Assembly: GCA_030457765.1 (NCBI GenBank)
Contig: JAKDUK010000011.1
Location: 1-54,233 of the forward strand
Length of the DNA stretch: 54,233 nt
Direction of reading: 5' to 3'
Source of the DNA: Marinobacter sp.
Lineage (GTDB): Bacteria > Pseudomonadota > Gammaproteobacteria > Pseudomonadales > Oleiphilaceae
Shown: piece by piece, positions 1 through 7,687 of the stretch
Numbering within the stretch: position 1 is the stretch's first letter
Layout: every line of letters starts with the position of its first letter
The notes under the pieces: model-generated
Databases searched by the model: none
What the model was told of the DNA's origin: nothing
Seen by the model: the letters and a program-made list of their open reading frames with translations, nothing else
Made by a program: the position numbers and the translations under genes

Positions 1-534
1 TACACCTACTTGGCTGCACTGGGCTACGCACAAGACCGCTTTGGTGACGACCAGGCGAAAATAGACAGCTTCCTGCAGGATTTCCTCTCCCATGTGAAGG
101 TGTTCGATAGTGGCGGGCGCGGTGCAACCACCACCTTTATCGAGCGCGAGATTGGTGATGTTCTGCTGACATTTGAGTCAGAAGTATTGAACCTGGCCGA
201 CCGTTACGACAATGGCGAATATGAAGTAGTCACACCCAAGGTGAGCTTTTTGGCAGAATTTCCGGTTACCTGGATCGACGAATACGTCAAGCAGAACAAA
301 ACCGAGGACCTCGCCAAGGCTTATCTTGAGCATCTGTACAGTGAAGACGCCCAGCGCCTGCTGGCGGGCTTCAACTACCGGGTACACAACGACAAGGTGA
401 AGCAGGAGACCTCAGACCGCTTCACAGAAGTAAAGCTGTTGCCTATTGATGTCATTGCCGGCAGCTGGGAAAACGCCACCAAAGAACATTTTGCCAGTGG
501 CGGCAAGCTCGACCAACTGCAACGCCGGCGGTAA
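1..534 (+). CDS. Sulfate/thiosulfate ABC transporter substrate-binding protein (5' end missing)
   Basis: Frame 1 is open from the first base to the TAA at 532-534 and gives the C-terminal 177 residues of a Sbp/CysP-type periplasmic protein. The protein captures sulfate or thiosulfate in the periplasm and delivers it to the CysTWA membrane complex. The segment containing GATTTFIEREIGDV and the later region with LAEFPVTWIDEYV are typical of this family, whose full length is about 330 residues, so roughly the first half lies outside the window. It sits 3 bp before cysT and is clearly the first visible gene of the importer operon. Whether it is Sbp (sulfate) or CysP (thiosulfate) cannot be decided from this half. 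Confidence 0.93.
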   Translation, partial: YTYLAALGYAQDRFGDDQAKIDSFLQDFLSHVKVFDSGGRGATTTFIEREIGDVLLTFESEVLNLADRYDNGEYEVVTPKVSFLAEFPVTWIDEYVKQNKTEDLAKAYLEHLYSEDAQRLLAGFNYRVHNDKVKQETSDRFTEVKLLPIDVIAGSWENATKEHFASGGKLDQLQRRR

Positions 535-537
535 TTC

Positions 538-1419
538 ATGTCCACGGCTCACCAGGCCAGCGCGGCACCCCAACAGCGCTGGCCACGGATCGGAAACCGC
601 AGCAAGCGGGTATTGCCGGGGTTCGGTTTGAGCCTCGGTATTTCGCTTTTGTTTATCAGCTTGATTTTGATGCTGCCACTGACCGGGCTGGTCATGGAAG
701 TATCCGCAATGAGCTTTGATCAATTCTGGTTCGTGATCACCGATCCACGGGTAGTCGCCTCTTACAAAGTTACCGGCTTTGCAGCTCTGACAGCTTCGCT
801 GTTTAACGGCATCGCCGGATTGCTTCTGGCCTGGGTTCTGGTGCGTTACGAATTCCCGGGAAAGCGGCTGATCGATGCTGTTATCGATTTGCCCTTCGCA
901 CTACCAACGGCGGTCGCTGGTATTGTTCTGGCCACTTTGTTTGCCGAAAACGGCTGGTATGGGCAGTGGCTTAGCAAGCTGGGCATTGAAGTGGCTTTTA
1001 CACCCGTAGGAATTGTGGTTGCCATGGCGTTCACCAGCCTGCCTTTTGTGGTGCGTACCGTGCAGCCGGTACTGGAAGAACTTGCCCCGGAAGACGAGGA
1101 AGCCGCCGTTAGTATGGGCGCCAGCGATGGCCTGGTATTTCGTCGGGTGATTTTCCCGGCACTCTGGCCTGCACTATTAACCGGTGTAGCCCTGTCGTTT
1201 ACCCGCAGCCTCGGCGAGTTTGGTGCCGTTATTTTTATTGCCGGCAACATGCCTTACGTGAGCGAGGTCACCAGTTTGATGATTTTTATTCGCTTGCAAG
1301 AGTACGACTATGCCGCTGCCAGCGCCATTGCCTCGGTAATACTGCTGGTATCGCTGGTGATGCTTTTCGCTATTACCCTGTGGCAGGCACGCTATCTCAA
1401 ACGGGTAGAGGGGCGCTAA
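538..1419 (+). CDS. cysT: Sulfate/thiosulfate ABC transporter permease CysT (CysU)
   Basis: A 293-residue inner-membrane permease that forms the transport channel with CysW. After a polar N-terminus, hydrophobic helices begin near residue 30. The binding-protein-dependent permease (EAA) motif is seen late in the protein in the segment PEDEEAAVSMGASD, followed by the conserved FTRSLGEFGAV stretch that marks the CysT/CysW pair. Length agrees with the family (about 275-300). The ATG at 538 follows the binding-protein stop by 3 bp, and the stop is 4 bp before cysW, so the genes are very likely co-transcribed and translationally coupled. Confidence 0.95.
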   Translation: MSTAHQASAAPQQRWPRIGNRSKRVLPGFGLSLGISLLFISLILMLPLTGLVMEVSAMSFDQFWFVITDPRVVASYKVTGFAALTASLFNGIAGLLLAWVLVRYEFPGKRLIDAVIDLPFALPTAVAGIVLATLFAENGWYGQWLSKLGIEVAFTPVGIVVAMAFTSLPFVVRTVQPVLEELAPEDEEAAVSMGASDGLVFRRVIFPALWPALLTGVALSFTRSLGEFGAVIFIAGNMPYVSEVTSLMIFIRLQEYDYAAASAIASVILLVSLVMLFAITLWQARYLKRVEGR

Positions 1420-1423
1420 CCTC

Positions 1424-2296
1424 ATGAACAATTCCCAGTCTTCCCGCCACCGTCGTGTTGGTGACAGCCCGGTCGTTAAATGGCTGCTGACCGGCCTTGC
1501 CATTACGGTTGCAACCGCTTTGCTGATCGTGCCACTGCTGGTGATATTTTACGAAGCCCTGGGGGCCGGCTGGGGAACCCTGGCAGATAACCTGCTGGAT
1601 CAGTACACCCTGCATGCAATCGGTTTAACCTTGTTCGTGGCAGCCCTTACTGTGCCCCTGAACCTGGTCTTCGGCACTGCTCTGGCGTGGCTGGTCACGC
1701 GCTTTCGTTTCCCGGGGCGCAAGCTGCTGATCACTCTGATCGATATTCCTTTTGCTGTATCCCCTGTTGTCGCGGGCCTTTTGTATCTGCTGCTATACGG
1801 GCGCAATGGCTGGATTGGCGGCTGGCTTGCTGGTCACGACGTGCAGCTGATGTTTTCCTGGCCCGGCATTGTGATGGTCACGGTATTTGTTACCTGCCCG
1901 TTTGTTGCCCGCGAGCTGATCCCCCTCATGCAACAGCAAGGCAGTGAGGAAGAGGAAGCAGGTGTGGTGCTAGGCGCCTCTGGCTGGAGAATCTTCCGCA
2001 CAATCACCCTTCCCAATATCAAGTGGGCGCTGATTTACGGTGTGGTACTCACCAACGCGCGGGCGGTGGGTGAGTTTGGTGCGGTATCGGTGGTGTCCGG
2101 AAACATCCGCGGGCAAACCAACACCCTCCCCCTGCACGTTGAACTGCTGTATCAGGATTACAACATCGTGGGTGCTTTTACGAGTGCCTCACTGCTGGCC
2201 GGCATTGCCGTATTTACGCTGGCGGTTAAAGGTTTTGTGGAATGGCGACAGGCGCGCACGCTGAATCGTCTACAAACAGAGGAGATAGCCCAATGA
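1424..2296 (+). CDS. cysW: Sulfate/thiosulfate ABC transporter permease CysW
   Basis: A 290-residue inner-membrane protein, the second permease subunit of the sulfate importer. The hydrophobic helices, the EAA loop ([15 protein letters not shown]) and the downstream [16 protein letters not shown] stretch are diagnostic of CysW. It starts 4 bp after cysT and its stop codon overlaps the start of cysA in an ATGA arrangement at 2293-2296. Together with CysT it takes sulfate or thiosulfate from the periplasmic binding protein and moves it inward at the expense of ATP hydrolysed by CysA. Confidence 0.95.
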   Translation: MNNSQSSRHRRVGDSPVVKWLLTGLAITVATALLIVPLLVIFYEALGAGWGTLADNLLDQYTLHAIGLTLFVAALTVPLNLVFGTALAWLVTRFRFPGRKLLITLIDIPFAVSPVVAGLLYLLLYGRNGWIGGWLAGHDVQLMFSWPGIVMVTVFVTCPFVARELIPLMQQQGSEEEEAGVVLGASGWRIFRTITLPNIKWALIYGVVLTNARAVGEFGAVSVVSGNIRGQTNTLPLHVELLYQDYNIVGAFTSASLLAGIAVFTLAVKGFVEWRQARTLNRLQTEEIAQ

Positions 2297-3429
2297 CTAT
2301 CACTGTTGATGGCATCAGCAAGCGATTTGGTAAATTCCAGGCGCTGGATAACGTCTCTCTGGATATTCCCGAGGGTAAGTTGACGGCACTTCTGGGCCCA
2401 TCAGGCTCGGGAAAAACAACGCTGCTGCGTATTATTGCAGGCTTGGAGTCTGCAGATAACGGCCAAATTGCCTTCTCCGGCCAGGACGTAACCAACCTGC
2501 ACGTGCGCGACCGCAACATCGGCTTTGTGTTTCAGCACTACGCCCTGTTTCGCCACATGACGGTTGCCGAAAACATTGCCTTTGGCCTGAACGCTCTGCC
2601 CCGTAAACAGCGCCCGCCCAAGGCAAAAATCCAGAAGCGTGTTAGCGAACTGCTGGAAATGATTCAGCTTCCGCATCTGGCACAGCGTTTTCCGGCACAG
2701 CTTTCTGGCGGTCAAAAGCAACGGGTAGCGCTTGCCCGCTCCATTGCCACACGGCCGAAAGTTCTGCTGTTGGACGAACCTTTTGGTGCGCTGGATGCCA
2801 AGGTGCGCAAAGATCTGAGGCGCTGGCTGCGCAACCTGCACGATGAGTTTCACTTCACCAGCCTGTTTGTCACCCACGATCAGGAAGAAGCCCTGGAACT
2901 GTCTGATCAGGTTGTGGTTATGAGCCAAGGGCATGTGGAACAGGTTAATGAGCCAACGGAGCTTTACGCCCGCCCGGACAGCCGTTTTGTGTTCGATTTC
3001 CTGGGGCAGGTCAATGTGCTGTCTGGCGAGGTTAAACATGGCACGCTTAGCCAGGGCAACGCCTGGGTGACCGTTCCGGGCATTCAGCATCAAGGTGATG
3101 CCCAACTCTATCTGCGCCCCCACGAGGTGCGTTTGGCCACAGCGCCATCTCCACGCGCCAATCTGCCGCTGCGCATTGAAGCTGTGAGCCTGATTGGCTC
3201 GGAAGTACGTGTAGAGCTGCGCCCGGAAGGTTGGGAGAGCGAAGGCTCGGATAACATCTGGGAGGTCGGGATCAGCCATGCGGAATTCAACCAGCAACGC
3301 CCGGTCCGCGGTGATCTGCGCTATGCGGTGCCGGAAGTAGGCCATCTGTTTACGGGCACAGGGGCCAGGCCCGCAACCGTTGGCTGGGCAGAGGCAGAAC
3401 AGACCCCAAACATCCGGTTGATCAACTGA
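2293..3429 (+). CDS. cysA: Sulfate/thiosulfate import ATP-binding protein CysA
   Basis: A 378-residue cytoplasmic ATPase that powers CysTW. The sequence shows Walker A (GPSGSGKTT, about residues 35-43), the Q-loop, the ABC signature LSGGQ at about 137-141 and Walker B (KVLLLDE) at about 156-162. After residue 240 comes a TOBE-type regulatory region, as in the CysA/MalK class. The start was set at ATG 2293, which overlaps the cysW stop and gives the usual N-terminus ([13 protein letters not shown]); the frame stays open upstream inside cysW but that extension is not family-like. In relatives the operon answers to CysB and sulfur limitation, but no operator is visible here because the operon's 5' end is outside the window. 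Confidence 0.95.
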   Translation: MTITVDGISKRFGKFQALDNVSLDIPEGKLTALLGPSGSGKTTLLRIIAGLESADNGQIAFSGQDVTNLHVRDRNIGFVFQHYALFRHMTVAENIAFGLNALPRKQRPPKAKIQKRVSELLEMIQLPHLAQRFPAQLSGGQKQRVALARSIATRPKVLLLDEPFGALDAKVRKDLRRWLRNLHDEFHFTSLFVTHDQEEALELSDQVVVMSQGHVEQVNEPTELYARPDSRFVFDFLGQVNVLSGEVKHGTLSQGNAWVTVPGIQHQGDAQLYLRPHEVRLATAPSPRANLPLRIEAVSLIGSEVRVELRPEGWESEGSDNIWEVGISHAEFNQQRPVRGDLRYAVPEVGHLFTGTGARPATVGWAEAEQTPNIRLIN

Positions 3430-3567
3430 AGGCGAGGGTAGATCAGAAGAAAGCCGTTATCAGGCAGGCAGATGTAACGTTGAATAACGTGATGGTGGCG
3501 TTGGTTGTGAGATTCTTTACAGTCGCTACACTGATACTCCAAGATCAGGCCATCAGGGAGCACCTAC

Positions 3568-3630
3568 ATGAGTTTTGAACCAAAATCAGAGGCGCCGGCT
3601 CAATCCCGTCATTCCGCACCAGAGCGTTAA
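3568..3630 (+). other. Short upstream reading frame (20 codons) ahead of the CtaG-like gene
   Basis: An ATG at 3568 has a reasonable ribosome-binding site (AGGGAG about 8-10 bases upstream). It encodes 20 residues beginning MSFEPKSEAPAQ and stops at 3630, 10 bp before the ATG chosen for the CtaG-like gene, in a different frame. It may be a leader peptide that couples translation, or a relic of an original N-terminus lost by a frameshift. I do not recognise the peptide. Confidence 0.35.
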
Positions 3631-3640
3631 GGCATACCGT

Positions 3641-4483
3641 ATGCCTCTCGCAGCCTACCTGACACCTTACGACTTTTCGCCAGTGACAATACTGGGCTGC
3701 ATGCTTGTGCTGGGGTTGTATGGCTACGGGCTGCTGAAAATGCCTGAAGAAGATCAGCCAGGCAGTCTTCGGATACTGGTGTTCGTGGTAGGCGTGATGC
3801 TTTGCTACGGCGTGATGCAAACACAATTTGATTACTACTCCCAGTATATGTTCTTCGTCCACCGGGGCCAGCACCTGGTTCTTCACCATCTGGGGCCGTT
3901 ACTAATTGCTCTCTCCAACCCTCTGCCGGTTGTGCTCTTTCTCTACAGCCGAATCAAGCCAGGGATAAGACACGCATTGTCCCCTGTGAAATGGATATAC
4001 CGGTTTCTGCAGCATCCTGCTATTGCCTCCTTCCTGTTCGTAGGGCTGATTTTCTTCTGGCTGTGGCCGCCTATCCATTTTAATGCCATGCTCAGCCGCG
4101 ACCTGTACTGGATCATGAATTGGAGCATGTTATTGGATGGCTTGCTGTTCTGGTGGCTTATTCTGGACCCACGCTCACCATTATCCAGCAATGCTTTGGG
4201 GTATGGTAAGCGTATCCTGTTGCTCGCTCTGGTGGCGGTTCCGCAGATAATCCTCGGTGCCACTATCGTTTTCTCCAGAGGCATGGTTTATGACGTCTAC
4301 GAAGTTTGCGGCCGCGCCTGGCCGATGGCACCGGAGACGGATCAGCTTCTCGGTGGGCTGCTCACCTGGATTCCTCCTGCCATGATGAGCATTCTTGCCA
4401 TACTGATCATCCTTCGCCGCGCCATGCGAGAAGACGGTAAGACACCCCTTTATTCCAAGAAGTTGGAGCCAACCCATTCATGA
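3641..4483 (+). CDS. CtaG-like (caa3_CtaG) cytochrome oxidase assembly membrane protein
   Basis: A 280-residue polytopic inner-membrane protein of the caa3-type CtaG family (PF09678 type). It shows at least seven hydrophobic segments, the N-terminal TPYDFSPVTILG motif, and conserved His residues in and around helices (for example HLVLHHLGPL). The family is linked to maturation of haem-copper oxidases. I chose ATG 3641 because it gives a family-like N-terminus; the frame also permits a TTG at 3575. It overlaps the SCO-like gene by 4 bp (ATGA), which supports a joint copper-delivery or oxidase-assembly function. This is not the unrelated Cox11/CtaG copper chaperone. Confidence 0.85.
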   Translation: MPLAAYLTPYDFSPVTILGCMLVLGLYGYGLLKMPEEDQPGSLRILVFVVGVMLCYGVMQTQFDYYSQYMFFVHRGQHLVLHHLGPLLIALSNPLPVVLFLYSRIKPGIRHALSPVKWIYRFLQHPAIASFLFVGLIFFWLWPPIHFNAMLSRDLYWIMNWSMLLDGLLFWWLILDPRSPLSSNALGYGKRILLLALVAVPQIILGATIVFSRGMVYDVYEVCGRAWPMAPETDQLLGGLLTWIPPAMMSILAILIILRRAMREDGKTPLYSKKLEPTHS

Positions 4484-5103
4484 ATATTCCGTTCCGTGTG
4501 CGCTTGCCAAGAATACTGCCAATCATTGTTGTAGCGACCACAGCAATCTTCTTGACTGGCTGTTTTGGCGACGACAAGCCCTGGCGCGGCAAGGACATAA
4601 GCAGCCTGATGCCAGAACTGGCTTTCGAGCTAACAGATGCGTCCAGCGACACCATAACTGCCAAGGAAACCGACGGTAAAATCCGGATGCTCTTCTTCGG
4701 CTTCACCTCCTGCCCTGACGTTTGCCCTGCCACCCTCCAAAAGTTATCCCGCGCCGTGAATGACATGCCAGAACAATGGCAGGACGACACCCGGATTGTC
4801 TTCGTCAGCGTTGACCCACAAAGAGACACACCTGAAAAAATCAAAAACTATGTGGATTTTTTCAGCGACAAAGCCATCGGCCTCACAGGTGACGAAAAAG
4901 CGCTGCGGGAGTTGAGTAAACGCTACCGCACCACCTTTAGCTACGACGACCCCGATGCAAAGGGCAATTACAATGTGTCTCACAGTGGTGCTGTGTATGT
5001 GTTCGACCGTGAAGGGAATGCTCGCCTTCTGTTCAAACCTGGCTTGAGCGTTGAAGACATCCGGACAGACCTGGTTGCGCTGGCTCAGGAAGGCAGAGCT
5101 TGA
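4480..5103 (+). CDS. SCO1/SenC/PrrC family copper-binding lipoprotein
   Basis: A 207-residue thioredoxin-fold protein predicted to be anchored outside the inner membrane. A hydrophobic N-terminus ends in a lipobox (LTGC) with the lipidated Cys at about residue 28. The copper-ligand set is complete: CPDVC with Cys at about 78 and 82, and a distal His at about 168 in NVSHSG. SCO proteins deliver Cu(I) to, or keep reduced, the CuA site of cytochrome c oxidase. The 4-bp overlap with the upstream CtaG-like gene suggests a two-gene assembly operon, although the oxidase genes are not in the window. Confidence 0.93.
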   Translation: MNIPFRVRLPRILPIIVVATTAIFLTGCFGDDKPWRGKDISSLMPELAFELTDASSDTITAKETDGKIRMLFFGFTSCPDVCPATLQKLSRAVNDMPEQWQDDTRIVFVSVDPQRDTPEKIKNYVDFFSDKAIGLTGDEKALRELSKRYRTTFSYDDPDAKGNYNVSHSGAVYVFDREGNARLLFKPGLSVEDIRTDLVALAQEGRA

Positions 5104-5234
5104 CATGGAGCTCCTGCAATCGGAGTCACGCCCTCTAACCGCATAACTGTCCGCAGAACGGCAAAACTGATCGCTGGCCTCAAAAATCGAGCAATCTGTT
5201 ACTATGGCCCAAATTCCCAACAAAGAGCTGAGCC

Positions 5235-6668
5235 ATGACAGATTCAACCAAATTTTACATTAATGGCACGTGGGTTACACCTGAGGGAACCCGGCAACTA
5301 GAGGTTATTAACCCTTCAGATGGACAAGGTTTTTGCAACATAACTCTGGGGTCGCAAGCCGATACAGACAACGCTGTTAGCGCAGCAAAGAAAGCCTTCC
5401 CGGTTTGGTCGGCGTCGACCAAAGAGCAGCGCATTGAGCTGCTGGAGCGTTTGTTCGAAACCTATAAAGCGCGTGCAGACGAGATGGCACAAACCATCAG
5501 CCAAGAGATGGGCGCCCCCATTGATCTCGCAAAAACGGCACAGGTTGGCGCCGGCGCTGCCAATCTGAAAAACACCATCCGCGCGTTGAAGTCGTTTACG
5601 TTTGAGCACACCCTGGGCGAGCATGCACCGGATAACATTATTCTGCACGAGCCAGTTGGTGTTTGCGCTCTGATCACTCCATGGAACTGGCCGATGAACC
5701 AGATCATGCTCAAGGTGCCTGCGGCTCTGGCAGCGGGCTGCACTGTGGTTCTCAAGCCTTCGGAGATTTCTCCGCTGTCAGCTATGCTACTGGCTGAAAT
5801 GATCGATAGCGCAGGCTTCCCCGATGGTGTGTTCAATCTGGTGAATGGCGATGGCGCCGGTGTTGGCTCGCAGCTTTCAAGCCATCCGGATATTGATCTG
5901 GTGAGCTTTACAGGTTCCACCCGTGCCGGCAAGGCCATCACCATTGCCGCTGCTGATACGGTAAAGCGAGTCGGCCTGGAACTGGGCGGCAAGGGTGCCA
6001 ATATCATCTTTGCAGATGCCGATGAGAAAGCCGTTACCCGTGGTGTACGCCACTGTTTTGCCAACTCTGGCCAGTCATGCAACGCACCTACTCGAATGCT
6101 GGTGGAAAAATCTGTTTATCAGCAGGCTGTTGAAACCGCAACGATGATTGCTGGTAAAACCGACGTGGGCCAGGCTAGCGATGAAGGGCGGCATATTGGG
6201 CCTGTGGTCTCCGAGCAACAGTTCCTGAAGGTTCAGGGCCTTATAAAGCAGGGTATAGACGAAGGTGCTACGTTGATGGCCGGTGGTGAAGGACGACCAA
6301 ACGGTTTTGAGCATGGTTATTTTGTGAAACCCACGGTTTTTTCAGACGTTACACCCGGTATGACTATCTGGAGCGAAGAGATTTTCGGCCCGGTTCTGGC
6401 AATCACGCCTTTTGAAACAGAAGAAGAGGCTATAGCACTGGCAAATGATACTCTTTATGGCCTGACCAATTATATTCAAACCGCCGATAAAGAGAGGGCC
6501 CACAGGGTCGCCAGGCAGGTTAAGTCTGGCATGGTGGAAGTCAACGGCAAATCTGGATCGGCTGGTTTCCCATTTGGCGGCATGAAACAATCTGGCAATG
6601 GCAGCCGTGAAGGTGGCGTGTGGGGCTTGCAAGAGTTCCTGGAAGTTAAATCGATCACTGATTGGTAA
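5235..6668 (+). CDS. NAD(P)-dependent aldehyde dehydrogenase family protein
   Basis: A 477-residue cytoplasmic enzyme that oxidises an aldehyde to the acid. Family hallmarks are TPWNWP with Asn at about 151, the glutamate motif LELGGK with Glu at about 249, and the nucleophile in SGQSCNAPTR with Cys at about 282. Length is normal. The ATG at 5235 follows a GAGCTGAGCC stretch that provides a plausible ribosome-binding site. Upstream lies 131 bp of noncoding DNA, so it is probably transcribed on its own. The substrate cannot be named from sequence. Confidence 0.93.
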   Translation: MTDSTKFYINGTWVTPEGTRQLEVINPSDGQGFCNITLGSQADTDNAVSAAKKAFPVWSASTKEQRIELLERLFETYKARADEMAQTISQEMGAPIDLAKTAQVGAGAANLKNTIRALKSFTFEHTLGEHAPDNIILHEPVGVCALITPWNWPMNQIMLKVPAALAAGCTVVLKPSEISPLSAMLLAEMIDSAGFPDGVFNLVNGDGAGVGSQLSSHPDIDLVSFTGSTRAGKAITIAAADTVKRVGLELGGKGANIIFADADEKAVTRGVRHCFANSGQSCNAPTRMLVEKSVYQQAVETATMIAGKTDVGQASDEGRHIGPVVSEQQFLKVQGLIKQGIDEGATLMAGGEGRPNGFEHGYFVKPTVFSDVTPGMTIWSEEIFGPVLAITPFETEEEAIALANDTLYGLTNYIQTADKERAHRVARQVKSGMVEVNGKSGSAGFPFGGMKQSGNGSREGGVWGLQEFLEVKSITDW

Positions 6669-6683
6669 TCTACTTATTGAAAC

Positions 6684-6720
6684 GACGTGAAGGCAGGCCC
6701 TACAGGCTTGCCTTCACGTC
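6684..6720. repeat. Inverted repeat (16-bp arms) after the aldehyde dehydrogenase gene
   Basis: Arms at 6684-6699 and 6705-6720 are complementary with a single G:U-type mismatch and a 5-base loop. No T-run follows on either strand, so it is not a textbook intrinsic terminator. The right arm is the 3' end of the decayed Crp/Fnr gene, and the loop contains its stop codon. It may still protect or end the aldehyde dehydrogenase message. Confidence 0.6.
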
Positions 6721-6950
6721 AATCCTGCCACGTGACAACCGCACCCTGCCCTTACGCTCAAGCTCTTTAAGCAACCGGCTGACAACCTCTCTGGCTGTTC
6801 CCTGATGCCCCTGTCATCTGTACTTTCACTGCGCCACTGAGCATCAGCGGCAGCCCTTGGCAAGGTTCCCCCGCCCGGAACAATATTTTGCCCGCAGGCA
6901 ATCGCACTGATGGGTAACTGCCCTGCCTATTCAATGCCGGGCATAAAAAC
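6700..6950 (-). pseudogene. Crp/Fnr-family transcriptional regulator, internally deleted remnant
   Basis: The minus strand carries two separate pieces of a Crp/Fnr regulator. The upstream piece (about 6950 to 6800) reads NRQGSYPSVRLPAGKILFRA and then AGEPCQGLPLMLSGAVKVQM, typical of the N-terminal cyclic-nucleotide-binding-like domain. The downstream piece, in another frame (about 6800 down to the stop at 6700-6702), reads GTAREVVSRLLKELERKG then RVRLSRGRIDVKASL, the recognition helix and C-terminus of the HTH_Crp domain. The family is normally about 220-240 residues; roughly 130 residues between the pieces are gone, and no in-frame ATG precedes the first piece. The gene is therefore almost certainly dead. 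This remnant plus the terminator at 6982-7020 fill the 367-bp gap between the flanking genes. Confidence 0.85.
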
Positions 6951-6981
6951 CTGCAAAAAAACAGTAATTTAGTTCAGGTAC

Positions 6982-7020
6982 AAAAAAACCGAAGTGACGG
7001 GGAATCACTTCGGTTTTTTT
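6982..7020. terminator. Bidirectional intrinsic terminator
   Basis: The 9-bp stem arms are 6989-6997 and 7005-7013 with a 7-base loop, flanked by seven A on the left and seven T on the right. It can terminate transcription from both directions. On the minus strand it lies just after the MerR-like gene, closing the thrS-to-merR cluster. Confidence 0.93.
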
Positions 7021-7035
7021 ATTTGGAAGCACTGC

Positions 7036-7401
7036 CTATTTCGCTGGCGCGTTAAGCACATCCAGAACTTCTTCCAGTTCGGTGATCATTTGCCGGATAA
7101 GCTGCTTATACTGGGTCGTATCGTCTTTTATTTCATGGCTGCTAAGTTTCTGCTTGGCGCCACCAATGGTATAACCCTGTTCGTACAGCAAGCTACGTAT
7201 CTGGCGGATGGTAATTACATCTGCACGCTGATAATAGCGGCGATTACCCCGGCGCTTAACCGGCGATAACTGCGGAAACTCCTGCTCCCAATACCGCAAA
7301 ACGTGCGCTTTAACTGCACACAGATCTGCTACCTCACCTATTGTGAAATAGCGCTTCCCGGGTATAGCGGGGAGTTCGTTGTTATGACTGGGTTCCAACA
7401 T
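7036..7401 (-). CDS. MerR-family transcriptional regulator
   Basis: A 121-residue DNA-binding protein. The winged helix-turn-helix lies near residues 17-65 ([30 protein letters not shown]), followed by a C-terminal helix suited to dimerisation. There is no Cys-rich metal-binding loop, so it is not a metal sensor of the MerR/CueR kind. Its start overlaps the end of ihfA by 20 bp, and the same ihfA-merR order is conserved in many gammaproteobacteria. Its target and signal are not known to me. Confidence 0.9.
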   Translation of the reverse strand: MLEPSHNNELPAIPGKRYFTIGEVADLCAVKAHVLRYWEQEFPQLSPVKRRGNRRYYQRADVITIRQIRSLLYEQGYTIGGAKQKLSSHEIKDDTTQYKQLIRQMITELEEVLDVLNAPAK

Positions 7402-7684
7402 ACGCTTCTACTTTCTGCTTCAGTTTTTGTCCCGGGCGAAACGTAACAACGCGCCGTGCGCTTATCGGAATCTCTTCGCCAGTTTTTGGGTTTCGCCCCG
7501 GGCGCTGCTTTTTATCGCGCAGATCGAAGTTACCGAAACCCGACAACTTTACTTGCTCGTTATGGCTGAGTGCGCCTCTGATTTCATCGAAGAAAGCTTC
7601 CACCATTTCCTTGGCTTCGCGTTTGTTCAGGCCCAACTCCTCGTACAAGCGCTCTGCCATTTCCGCTTTCGTCAAAGCCGCCAT
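7382..7684 (-). CDS. ihfA: Integration host factor subunit alpha
   Basis: A 100-residue HU/IHF-family DNA-bending protein that pairs with IhfB and shapes promoters, recombination sites and replication origins. The start [20 protein letters not shown], the [11 protein letters not shown] helix and the beta-arm region with [20 protein letters not shown] are characteristic of the alpha subunit. Normal length is 99-100. The start codon lies 3 bp after the pheT stop, so it is co-transcribed with pheST, as in Escherichia coli and Pseudomonas. Confidence 0.97.
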   Translation of the reverse strand: MAALTKAEMAERLYEELGLNKREAKEMVEAFFDEIRGALSHNEQVKLSGFGNFDLRDKKQRPGRNPKTGEEIPISARRVVTFRPGQKLKQKVEAYVGTQS

Positions 7685-7687
7685 CTC

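Noticed and set aside
2401..3345. Long minus-strand open frame (314 codons) opposite cysA
   Set aside because: It is antisense to a clearly real ATPase gene, has no family features and no ribosome-binding site. It is a shadow of codon bias.
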